A stretch of 34,955 bases of DNA. Source: Flavobacteriaceae bacterium. Lineage in GTDB: Bacteria; Bacteroidota; Bacteroidia; Flavobacteriales; Flavobacteriaceae. The translations under genes and the position numbers were made by a program. Positions 7,377-16,400 of the stretch are shown here, one piece after another. The stretch is from assembly GCA_024742935.1 (NCBI GenBank), contig JANSXN010000019.1:1-34955 (forward strand), read 5' to 3'. Numbering within the stretch: the stretch's first letter is position 1; each line of letters starts with the position of its first letter. The notes beneath the pieces are model-generated. The model was not told the origin of the DNA and made no database searches. It worked only from the letters and a program-made list of their open reading frames with translations.

Positions 7377-9671
7377 ATGACAAAACAAAAAACAAAAAAA
7401 TCAACTTCGGTAAACTGGAAATACATCAAATGGTTTTGGTTAACTTTAGGTGCGGGTCTTACACTTATAGCCCTTATGTTCTTATTGGCTTCCTGGGGTG
7501 CTTTTGGAGCATTGCCCACATTTGAAGAGCTGGAAAACCCTGAGACTAATCTTGCCACAGAAATAGTGTCTTCAGATGGTCAAACACTCGGTAAATTTTA
7601 CCGTGAAAACAGAACCCCGGTTCAATATGAAGACCTTCCTGAACAACTTATTCAAGCTCTTATTGCCACAGAGGATGAACGTTTTTACAATCATTCAGGA
7701 ATTGATGCAAAAGGCTTTGCACGTGCTGTTTTCTTTTTAGGAAAAAAGGGAGGGGCCAGCACAATTACTCAACAATTATCTAGACAACTTTTTACAGGAG
7801 TGCGTTCAAAAAACTTCCTTCAAGCCGTTATCCAAAAAATGAAAGAATGGGTTATAGCAACCCGTCTAGAACGCCAGTACACAAAGGAGGAAATTCTTAC
7901 CATGTACCTCAATAAATATGACTTTTTAAATCAGGCTGTAGGAATTCGGTCAGCTTCTCGCATCTATTTTGGAAAAGAACCAAAAGATCTAAATACGGAG
8001 GAAGGAGCTATGCTTGTTGGGATGTTAAAAAACTCGTCGCTTTTCAATCCATTACGAAGAGAGGAAATGGTACATCACAGGAGGAATGTTGTTTTAAAGC
8101 AAATGGAAAAGAATAACTTTCTTACAACTGCAATTAAAGACTCATTACAACAACGCCCTCTAGGGTTAAATTACACACCCGAAGGGCACGATGAAGGGTT
8201 AGCGACTTATTTTAGAGAATATGTGAGAGCTGCCATTCAAAAATGGATTGATGAAAACCCCAAAACAGATGGAACAAAATACAATATTTATAGAGATGGT
8301 TTAAAAATTTACACAACTATCGATTCCAAAATGCAAGAGTATGCAGAGAAAGCAGTACATGCCCACCTCGTAAATCTTCAAAGAGAGTTTGACAAACAAA
8401 ACCTGAACAATAAAACAGCTCCTTTCAGAGGAATCACTCCTGAAGAAACAGAAAGCCTTTTGAATAACTCCATGAGACGAAGCGACAGATGGCGCATTCT
8501 GAAAGATCAAGGAATGACTGATGATGAGGTAAAAGATACTTTTTATAAAGACACTGAAATGAAAGTCTTTTCCTGGAAAGGGGATATTGATACGATTATG
8601 AAGCCAATCGATTCTATAAAATATTACAAATCTTATTTACAAGCTTCTATGATGTCCATGAATCCACAAACCGGAGAAGTAAAAGCCTGGGTAGGCGGAA
8701 TCAACTACAAGCACTTTAAATATGATATGGTTAAACAAGGAAAACGCCAAGTGGGCTCTACCTTCAAACCTTTTGTGTATGCTACTGCTATTGATCAATT
8801 GCATATGTCACCTTGTGATACCTTACCCAATACACCCTATACCATTGAAGAAGGAAAATATGGACTCTTAAAGCCCTGGACGCCAAAAAATGCCGGCGAT
8901 AAATATGGTGGAATGGTTAACCTAAAAGTTGCATTGGCAGAGTCGCATAATGTTGTTTCTGCAAATCTAATTGATAAAACAGGCCCAGCTCCAGTAATCG
9001 ATTTGGTTAAGAAATTAGGCATAGATACTTCAGAGATGGCTAGCGGTCCTGCCATAGCACTTGGCACAACTGATATAAGTATGTTTGAAATGGTGGCAGC
9101 TTATAGTGTGTTTGCTAATGAAGGTGTTTATGTAGAACCTGTTATGGTATTTAGGATTGAAGACAAAAACGGAACCGTATTGTTTCAACATGTTCCCAAC
9201 ACCCGCGATGTGATTAGTGCTGAGAGTGCCTATGTGACCACCAGTTTGATGGAAGGCGTCACACAAGGAGGCTCTGGTGGTCGATTGAGAAGAACTTGGT
9301 CAAATGAATTTTACGATAACGTAATGACTGGCTACCCCTATGCCTTTACAAACCCTATAGCCGGTAAAACCGGAACAACACAAAATCAAAGTGACGGCTG
9401 GTTTATGGGCATGGTTCCAAACCTCGTTACAGGAGTATGGGTGGGAGGAGAAGACAGATCTGTTAGATTTCCCACAATTACCTACGGTCAAGGAGCCACA
9501 ATGGCTCTTCCAATATGGGGATACTATATGAAGATGTGCTATGAGAACGAGAGCATTGAGGTCTCTAAAGAAGCATTTAAAAAGCCAAGTGACCTCACAA
9601 TAGAAACAGATTGTAGTAAATGGAAAGAAGGCCAAGAAAAGGATGAGCTTTTAGATGAGTTTAGTTTTTAA
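7377..9671 (+). CDS. Class A penicillin-binding protein 1A (glycosyltransferase/transpeptidase)
   Basis: This bifunctional peptidoglycan synthase polymerises and cross-links glycan strands outside the inner membrane. One transmembrane helix lies at about 20-40. The GT51 domain shows ATEDERFYNHSG (catalytic Glu near residue 99) and GGASTITQQL. The transpeptidase domain has the three active-site motifs: STFK with Ser461, SHN with Ser523, and KTGTT starting at Lys664. At 764 residues it is standard for the PonA/MrcA family. It sits between gldH and the CoA-transferase genes, and scoA begins 9 bases after its stop. All catalytic motifs are intact. Confidence 0.95.
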   Translation: MTKQKTKKSTSVNWKYIKWFWLTLGAGLTLIALMFLLASWGAFGALPTFEELENPETNLATEIVSSDGQTLGKFYRENRTPVQYEDLPEQLIQALIATEDERFYNHSGIDAKGFARAVFFLGKKGGASTITQQLSRQLFTGVRSKNFLQAVIQKMKEWVIATRLERQYTKEEILTMYLNKYDFLNQAVGIRSASRIYFGKEPKDLNTEEGAMLVGMLKNSSLFNPLRREEMVHHRRNVVLKQMEKNNFLTTAIKDSLQQRPLGLNYTPEGHDEGLATYFREYVRAAIQKWIDENPKTDGTKYNIYRDGLKIYTTIDSKMQEYAEKAVHAHLVNLQREFDKQNLNNKTAPFRGITPEETESLLNNSMRRSDRWRILKDQGMTDDEVKDTFYKDTEMKVFSWKGDIDTIMKPIDSIKYYKSYLQASMMSMNPQTGEVKAWVGGINYKHFKYDMVKQGKRQVGSTFKPFVYATAIDQLHMSPCDTLPNTPYTIEEGKYGLLKPWTPKNAGDKYGGMVNLKVALAESHNVVSANLIDKTGPAPVIDLVKKLGIDTSEMASGPAIALGTTDISMFEMVAAYSVFANEGVYVEPVMVFRIEDKNGTVLFQHVPNTRDVISAESAYVTTSLMEGVTQGGSGGRLRRTWSNEFYDNVMTGYPYAFTNPIAGKTGTTQNQSDGWFMGMVPNLVTGVWVGGEDRSVRFPTITYGQGATMALPIWGYYMKMCYENESIEVSKEAFKKPSDLTIETDCSKWKEGQEKDELLDEFSF

Positions 9672-9680
9672 AATAGGATT

Positions 9681-10382
9681 ATGATACACAAAGTAATTTC
9701 AGGAGTGGAAGCAGCATGTAAAGATGTTAAAGATGGCATGACCTTAATGTTTGGTGGTTTTGGATTAAGTGGTATTCCGGAAAACGCGATTGCACATTTG
9801 GTGAAAAAAGGTGTCAAAAACCTTACTTGTATATCAAATAATGCCGGTGTAGATGATTTTGGATTGGGACTTTTACTTCAAAAAAAACAAATTAAAAAAA
9901 TGATTTCTTCTTATGTGGGCGAAAATGCAGAATTTGAACGACAAATGTTAAGCGGCGAACTCGAAGTAGAATTGATTCCACAGGGTACACTGGCTCAACG
10001 CTGCCAGGCAGCACAAGCAGGTTTCCCAGCTTTTTATACTCCTGCAGGATATGGCACTGAAGTGGCTGAAGGAAAAGAAACAAGAGAGTTTAACGGAAAA
10101 TGGTATGTACTTGAAAAAGCATTTGAGGCCGATTTTGCCTTTGTAAAAGCTTGGAAGGGAGATACCGCAGGAAATCTAATTTTTAAAGGAACTGCCAGAA
10201 ACTTTAATCCCAATATGTGTGGTGCTGCAAAAGTGACGGTCGCTGAGGTTGAAGAACTGGTTCCCACCGGCGAACTCGACCCCAACCAAATTCATATTCC
10301 AGGTATCTTTGTGCAACATATTTTTCAGGGAATGAATTATGAAAAGAGAATTGAGCAACTTACTGTAAGAAAACGAAATTAA
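9681..10382 (+). CDS. scoA: 3-oxoacid CoA-transferase subunit A
   Basis: At 233 residues it has the size and glycine-rich N-terminal CoA-binding motif ([10 protein letters not shown]) of the alpha subunit of family I CoA-transferases. These enzymes move CoA between succinyl-CoA and acetoacetate or related acids, linking ketone-body or branched-chain catabolism to the TCA cycle. It is followed 2 bases later by the beta subunit. It is the fourth gene of the apparent ricT operon, although its function has no evident link to cell-wall synthesis. The exact 3-oxoacid (acetoacetate or 3-oxoadipate) cannot be decided from sequence. No beta-ketoadipate genes are nearby, so acetoacetate is more likely. 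Confidence 0.9.
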   Translation: MIHKVISGVEAACKDVKDGMTLMFGGFGLSGIPENAIAHLVKKGVKNLTCISNNAGVDDFGLGLLLQKKQIKKMISSYVGENAEFERQMLSGELEVELIPQGTLAQRCQAAQAGFPAFYTPAGYGTEVAEGKETREFNGKWYVLEKAFEADFAFVKAWKGDTAGNLIFKGTARNFNPNMCGAAKVTVAEVEELVPTGELDPNQIHIPGIFVQHIFQGMNYEKRIEQLTVRKRN

Positions 10383-10384
10383 TC

Positions 10385-11041
10385 ATGGGCTTAACAAAGG
10401 AACAAATCGCACAACGCATTGCAAAAGAAGTTAAAGACGGTTACTATGTTAATCTAGGTATAGGCATCCCTACGCTGGTAGCAAATTTTGTGCGTGATGA
10501 CATTGATGTTGAATTTCAAAGTGAAAACGGCGTTTTGGGAATGGGGCCCTTTCCATTTGAAGGAGAAGAAGATCCAGATTTAATCAATGCCGGAAAACAA
10601 ACTATCACAACATTGCCCGGGGCTTCTTTTTTTGATTCTGCAATGAGTTTCTCTATGATTCGTGGTAAACATGTCGATTTGACCATACTCGGTGCAATGG
10701 AGGTGGATGAAAACGGCGACATTGCCAACTGGAAAATACCCGGTAAAATGGTGAAAGGAATGGGAGGCGCTATGGATCTTGTGGCTTCCGCCGAAAATAT
10801 TATCGTTGCGATGATGCATACCAATAGAGCGGGTGAATCCAAATTATTAAAAAAATGCTCACTACCACTTACCGGAGTAAATTGTGTAAAGAAAGTTGTC
10901 ACAGACCTTGCAGTTCTCGAAATAACAGAAGAAGGATTTAAACTGCTTGAACGCGCACCCGGAGTTACAGTAGAAGAAATTCAAAAGGCAACAGAAGGCA
11001 CACTTTTAATTGAGGGTAATGTGCCTGAAATGAAATTTTAA
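10385..11041 (+). CDS. scoB: 3-oxoacid CoA-transferase subunit B
   Basis: This 218-residue beta subunit carries the SENGVLGMGPFP motif, whose glutamate (Glu47) forms the covalent glutamyl-CoA intermediate. The N-terminal GIGIPT loop is also intact. It pairs with the preceding alpha subunit (2-base gap), and a strong terminator follows 27 bases after its stop. Both halves of the enzyme are complete, so the heterodimer should be active. Confidence 0.93.
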   Translation: MGLTKEQIAQRIAKEVKDGYYVNLGIGIPTLVANFVRDDIDVEFQSENGVLGMGPFPFEGEEDPDLINAGKQTITTLPGASFFDSAMSFSMIRGKHVDLTILGAMEVDENGDIANWKIPGKMVKGMGGAMDLVASAENIIVAMMHTNRAGESKLLKKCSLPLTGVNCVKKVVTDLAVLEITEEGFKLLERAPGVTVEEIQKATEGTLLIEGNVPEMKF

Positions 11042-11067
11042 ACAATTCCTCTCACAATATTTGAATT

Positions 11068-11097
11068 AAAAAAGAGCCCATCTTGGGTTCTTTTTTT
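11068..11097 (+). terminator. Intrinsic terminator after scoB
   Basis: AAAAAAGAGCCCA pairs with TGGGTTCTTTTTT across a 3-base loop, with one G-U pair, and runs into a T-tract. It closes the ricT-gldH-PBP1A-scoAB operon. Confidence 0.85.
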
Positions 11098-11364
11098 GTG
11101 TATAAAAGTCATTTTGTAGGTAAAAAATCAGATAAATGTTAAAATATAATGCATTTCATCGAATAAATATGTTTTTAATCGTCAATATGTGATTTTTGTT
11201 TGCATATTAGCAGTCCCAAAATCAACCAGCTTACTTAACCTAAGCTATGTGAGTTAGAAAAGTAAAAAAACTAAAGCATTGAAAAGATGGCAATAGTCAA
11301 AAAACATTTTCAAGTATTGCACAAAAAAGTTAAACCTACTTTAATTTTAGTTAATAGTGTGCTA

Positions 11365-11481
11365 TACATTTCTAAAAAAGTTTTTTTATTGATGTAACTA
11401 AAAATAAACCCCGAATCTGTTGACATTTTCAGATTTAAAGGTCAATCCCGCTCTTTGTGAGGTTAGAGCGGGATTTTTTTT
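11365..11481 (+). ncRNA. Candidate structured small RNA: H-type pseudoknot followed by terminator
   Basis: The 484 bases between convergent scoB and the ABC gene hold no ORF on the plus strand, but do hold a compact RNA-like structure. Stem 1 is AATCTG (11414-11419) with CAGATT (11430-11435). The loop begins TTGAC (11420-11424), which can pair with GTCAA (11441-11445) just 3' of stem 1, the geometry of an H-type pseudoknot. A terminator follows: AATCCCGCTCT (11444-11454) with AGAGCGGGATT (11465-11475) and a T-run. A weak -7-like box, TACATTTC, at 11365-11372 would start an RNA of about 100 bases. Rfam families such as Flavo-1 or 6S-Flavo are possible homes that I cannot test. The rest of 11098-11364 shows nothing I can name. 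Confidence 0.5.
11444..11481 (+). terminator. Strong intrinsic terminator of the candidate small RNA
   Basis: A perfect 11-bp stem (AATCCCGCTCT / AGAGCGGGATT) with a 10-base loop is followed by an unbroken T-run. No plus-strand gene lies between this and the earlier scoB terminator at 11068-11097, so it probably ends a separate transcript. Confidence 0.85.
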
Positions 11482-11501
11482 ATTTCCGCGTAGGCGGAAA
11501 T
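11482..11501. repeat. REP-like palindrome, copy 1
   Basis: ATTTCCGC (11482-11489), GTAG and GCGGAAAT (11494-11501) form a perfect 8-bp hairpin with a 4-base loop. A second copy with the same CCGCGTAGGCGG core lies at 28524-28545 inside hemC. The two differ in both arms in a compensated way. Such elements are common dispersed repeats in Flavobacteria and other bacteria. Confidence 0.75.
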
Positions 11502-11525
11502 CTCATTTCTCATCTTTTCAAAAAC

Positions 11526-13217
11526 TTATCTCCCCTTAGGAATTGCCTCAATCAACTTTTTAGTATAATCTTTCAAAGGATTGGCATAAATTTCATCTGC
11601 CTCACCAATTTCCTCAATTTTTCCTGCGTTCATTACCATAAGCTGATCTGCCATGAATTTTACAACTGCCAGGTCGTGAGATATAAAAAGGTAGCTGAAC
11701 CCATATTTATCTTTCAGCTCATTTAAAAGATTTAAAACCTGAGCCTGGACAGAAATATCTAGTGCAGAAACAGATTCATCACAGATTATTAATTTTGGTT
11801 CTACAGCTATGGTTCTGGCAATACCCACCCTTTGCCTTTGACCGCCTGAAAGTTGATGAGGATATCGATGATAAAAATCTTCACTTAAGCCAACCTGTTC
11901 TAAAAGTTGAATTACTTTTTCCTTCCTCATTTTGTCACTGTAATGCAACTTATGAACTATCATTGGCTCTAAAATTGCTTCACCCACAAGTACTCGTTGA
12001 TTGAGAGAGGAGTAAGGGTCTTGGAAGATAATCTGGATTTCTTTACGGTATTTTTTAAATTCCCTTTCGCTTAAAGCAGAAATGTTTTTCCCTTTGTAAT
12101 AAATGCTTCCGGCAGTAGCTTTATCTAGCTGGAGAATCGCTTTTCCCAAAGTTGATTTTCCACACCCAGATTCTCCTACAAGGCCTAGGGTTTCTCCTTC
12201 ATAAAGCGCAAAGCTTACATCATCAACAGCCTTAGTGACTTTTTGACTTCTGAAGAGACCCACCGAAGTATAATATTCTTTTTTGAGATTTTGAACTTTT
12301 AGTAATGGTTGGGCATTATATATTTTCTTGTGTTTTGCCGCCCTTTGAGTTTCCGAAACGAATGTTGAATTAACTATGTTTTTTAAAAAATCTTGAATCG
12401 TTGATAGCCTTTCTTTTCTTTTATTTAAACTGGGTCTGGCATGTATCAAAGCCTTAGTGTAAGAGTGTTTTGGAGCACAAAATATTTCTTTTACGGTTCC
12501 TTGTTCAACAATTTCACCCTTAAACATCACCAGAATTCTATTGGCTATTTCAGAAACCAAAGTCAAGTCGTGAGATATAAATAAAATGCTCATACCTGTT
12601 TCTTTTTGTAACTCCTTTAAAAGTAAAATAATTTCCTTTTGAACGGTTACATCAAGCGCTGTTGTGGGTTCATCGGCGATTAGAATTTTTGGCTTGCACG
12701 CAATAGCCATAGAAATCATAACCCGCTGCATTTGGCCACCGCTTATTTGATGTGGGTATTTGCTATATACATCTTTAGGATTAGGAAGCTTAACTTTTTC
12801 AAAAAGCAAAAGAGTTTCTTTTTTTGCTGCTTTGCGTGAAACAGATTTGTGTTGAACCAGTATTTCTGCAACTTGATGACCACAAGGCATCGAAGGGTTT
12901 AAAGCACTCATGGGCTCCTGAAAAATCATAGAAATGGAATTTCCCCTAATTTTTTGAAGGTCTTTTTCACTTAGATCTAGAAGTGACAACCCTTCAAATA
13001 ATATTTCTCCATTTTTTATTTTAGAAATATTATTTGGAAGTAAACCCATTAAAGATAAGGTTGTTACCGACTTTCCGGAACCAGACTCTCCTACAATTCC
13101 TAAAATTTCATTTTTGTCCAGACTAAAAGAAACAGATTTCACAACCTCATTTTCCACTTTTCCTGAAAAAAAGGAGATGGATAAATCTTTTATGGATAAA
13201 AGAGAGTTGTTATACAT
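11526..13217 (-). CDS. ABC transporter ATPase with two nucleotide-binding domains (OppD-OppF/DppD-DppF type)
   Basis: Two complete ATPase domains are fused in 563 residues. The first has Walker A GESGSGKS at residues 43-50, signature SGGQMQR and Walker B KILIADEPTTALD. The second has Walker A GESGCGKS near 347-354, LSGGQRQR and KLIICDESVSALD. Each domain ends with an oligopeptide-type C-terminal part. Such fused ATPases power peptide, nickel or glutathione import permeases. No permease or binding-protein gene is adjacent, so the substrate is unknown and the partners must lie elsewhere. The ATG at 13215-13217 is used. It converges with the small-RNA region and lies divergent to the protease at 13431. 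Confidence 0.92.
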   Translation of the reverse strand: MYNNSLLSIKDLSISFFSGKVENEVVKSVSFSLDKNEILGIVGESGSGKSVTTLSLMGLLPNNISKIKNGEILFEGLSLLDLSEKDLQKIRGNSISMIFQEPMSALNPSMPCGHQVAEILVQHKSVSRKAAKKETLLLFEKVKLPNPKDVYSKYPHQISGGQMQRVMISMAIACKPKILIADEPTTALDVTVQKEIILLLKELQKETGMSILFISHDLTLVSEIANRILVMFKGEIVEQGTVKEIFCAPKHSYTKALIHARPSLNKRKERLSTIQDFLKNIVNSTFVSETQRAAKHKKIYNAQPLLKVQNLKKEYYTSVGLFRSQKVTKAVDDVSFALYEGETLGLVGESGCGKSTLGKAILQLDKATAGSIYYKGKNISALSEREFKKYRKEIQIIFQDPYSSLNQRVLVGEAILEPMIVHKLHYSDKMRKEKVIQLLEQVGLSEDFYHRYPHQLSGGQRQRVGIARTIAVEPKLIICDESVSALDISVQAQVLNLLNELKDKYGFSYLFISHDLAVVKFMADQLMVMNAGKIEEIGEADEIYANPLKDYTKKLIEAIPKGR

Positions 13218-13430
13218 TTCTCAAATATACTAGTAATTAAAATGCTTTTCAAAGAAAAAATTAAGCATTAAATTAAGATATAATTAATAAACTTATTTAC
13301 AAAAGATGTATTTCAACGATAAAAATATCAATTAAACAATGTTTTTTATATTTTTAGAGTCTATTCTTCCTTAATTAGAAGATTTTAGTGAGGAACAAAC
13401 CCTTTATTGTTTAATTAATCCAATTATTTT

Positions 13431-16400
13431 ATGAAAAATTTTGTCTCGATGAGTAAAATAGTCCTTTCTGTTTTACTACTTAGTTACTCTTTTGTTTTTT
13501 CCCAAACGAAGGAAGAACAAGAATTAATAACTTCTCGTTATGATTTACAAAAGTTAAATCAGTTGGAAAGTTCTTTTTCAAGCCAAGCTGCGCAACAAAA
13601 GCAATCTGCTTTTCAATTTGCACAACAAAGGGGCATTGAAACGATTATTACCCTTGAAGATGGTGGCTTTGCAGAGTTACAACGTGTAGACTCTGATGGC
13701 AGTTTAATTTATTACAGGACTTTAAATGTGGATGCGGCTCGTTCCACCAGAACCAATCACTTAAATTCTGGAGGGTCATTAGGGCTCAATTTAATGGGTC
13801 AAAACATGAGAGCCCACGTTTGGGACGGTGGTCACGCCAGAGCATCTCATCAAGAGTATGATGGTGCTGGCGGAACAAACAGATATACTGTGGCAGATGG
13901 GAGTGTTTCTCTAAATTTTCATGCAGCTCACGTTACGGGAACCATTATGGCTTCCGGAGTGGTTGCCAATGCAAAAGGAATGGCGCCACATGCACTTGTT
14001 TCAGGCTATGACTGGAACAGTGATTTGTCTGAAGCCACATCAGCTGCAGGGAATGGTATGTTAGTTTCAAATCATTCTTATGGCTTTCGCTCAGATTTAG
14101 TTCCTGACTACTATTTTGGAGCATATATAACCGATTCCAGAGACTGGGATGCACTTCATTATAATGCACCTTATTATTTGATGGTAGTTGCTGCCGGAAA
14201 TGATGGAACAACAAATTATAACGCTGCCCCTTTAAATTCAAGTTTTCCTCAATATGATAAACTAACAGGGCATTCAACTTCAAAAAATAATATGGTTGTG
14301 GCAAGTGCACAAGATGCAAATGTTAATAGTAACGGTGATTTAATTTCGGTTAATATAAGTACTTTCAGCAGTCAGGGTCCCACAGACGATTACAGAATTA
14401 AACCCGATATCACAGGAAATGGTCAAGGAGTTTATTCTACTTATCAAAACAGTGACAATGCTTACAATACCATTTCAGGAACCTCCATGGCTTCACCAAA
14501 TGTTGCCGGCTCCTTATTATTATTACAAGAACACGCCAATAACGTAAACGGGAACTATATGCGTTCTGCTACCCTAAAAGGAGTGGCACTGCATACTGCA
14601 GATGATGCAGCTATGACTGGCCCCGATGCCATTTTTGGCTGGGGATTGATGAATGCAAAACGTGCCGCAGAGGCCATTTCAAACAATGGAAATGAATCTC
14701 TAATAAATGAGTTAACATTATTTCCAGGTCAGACTTATTCCATAGAGGTTGACAGTGACGGAGTGAGTGCCCTTATGGCTTCCATCTCTTGGACAGATCC
14801 TGCAGGCACTGCAACTACAGCAACAAATAACACGACTCCAAGACTTGTAAATGACTTAGATATCAGAGTTACCCAAGGGGGGAATACTTATTACCCATGG
14901 AGACTCACGGGGGTAAATACCAATGCTAATGATGGTGATAACATTCGCGACCCATTTGAGCGTGTAGATGTTGCCAATGCTTCCGGAACCTATACAATTA
15001 CAGTAACTCACAAAGGAAGCCTTTCCGGCGGAAGCCAAAATTACTCATTAATTATAACCGGAATTTCCAGTGAACCTGTTGCTTGTAATGCAACTGTACC
15101 TTCAGGATTAACTCCTTCAGGTGTGGGAACCACTTCAGCAATATTATCATGGAATTCTGTTGATGGTGCTTCTTATGATTTGAGATACCGCGTTCAAGGC
15201 ACATCAAACTGGACAACGGTTGCTGTTTCAGGAACAACCACAACGCTTTCCGGCTTGGCAGCAAATACCTCTTATGAAGCACAAGTGAGAAGCAAATGTC
15301 CAGATGGAACCAATTCAAATTACTCCTCATCGGCAAACTTTACCACACAGGAAGTTCAGCTTGAATACTGTAACTCTCAAGGTACTAATGTGAGCGATGA
15401 GTACATTAGCAGAGTACAACTCAACACTATAAATAACCCCTCGGGTTCAGGAAATGGCTACTCAGACTTTACCAATATTTCAACTGATTTAACCAAAGGA
15501 GATTCATACACCATTACAGTAACTCCTACCTGGACAGGTACTGTTTATGCAGAAGGATATGCTGTTTGGATTGATTACAATAATGATGGTGATTTTACAG
15601 ACGCCGGTGAACAGGTATGGTCACAGTCACCAACAACCGCAAGTCCTGTTAGTGGGTCATTTACAATTCCTGCAGGAGCTTTAGAAGGATCAACAAGAAT
15701 GAGAGTTTCTATGAAATACAACGGAGTTCCTACTTCATGTGAGACTTTTACTTGGGGTGAAGTTGAAGACTATACAGTAAATATAGTAGCAGAAGGCCCG
15801 GATACACAGCCACCAACGGCACCAACCAATCTTACAGCTTCAAACATCACACAAACAACAGTAGATTTGAGTTGGAGTGCCTCAACAGACAATATAGGCG
15901 TTGTGGGATATGATGTTTATATGGGAAGTACCTTATTAGGAACTGTAGCAGGTACCTCTGCCAATGTAACAGGATTGACAGCAAGTACTTCTTACAGCTT
16001 TTCTGTAAGAGCCAAGGATGCCGCAGGAAATGAGTCGCCTTCAAGCAATGTGGTTAATGTCACAACACTAGCTCCGCCAGATACTCAAGCGCCAACAGCT
16101 CCAACAAACCTAACTGCTTCTAATGTTACTCAAACTACTGTAGACTTATCGTGGGGTGCCTCAACAGACAATGTGGGCGTTACCGGTTATGACGTTTATC
16201 AAGGAAGTAATTTGTTGGGAACAGTTTCTGGCATTTCTGCTACTGTTACAGGATTAACGGCTAGTACTACTTACAGCTTCTCGGTTAGAGCCAGAGATGC
16301 TGCCGGGAATGAATCTCCTTCAAGTAACGTTGTTTCTATCACAACTTTAGGTAATACTATAACCTATTGTACCTCACAAGGAAACAATTCAAGTGATGAA

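Noticed and set aside
9300-9635. 111-residue minus-strand frame opposite the PBP transpeptidase end
   Set aside because: Antisense to the conserved KTGTT region; no independent support.
10516-10902. 128-residue minus-strand frame opposite scoB
   Set aside because: Antisense shadow of a conserved enzyme.
11408-11481. Leader riboswitch
   Set aside because: No gene follows on the plus strand; the next gene is convergent, so a cis-acting leader is unlikely.
13945-14319. 124-residue minus-strand frame inside the protease gene
   Set aside because: Shadow of the subtilase domain, which has an intact catalytic triad in the other strand's frame.
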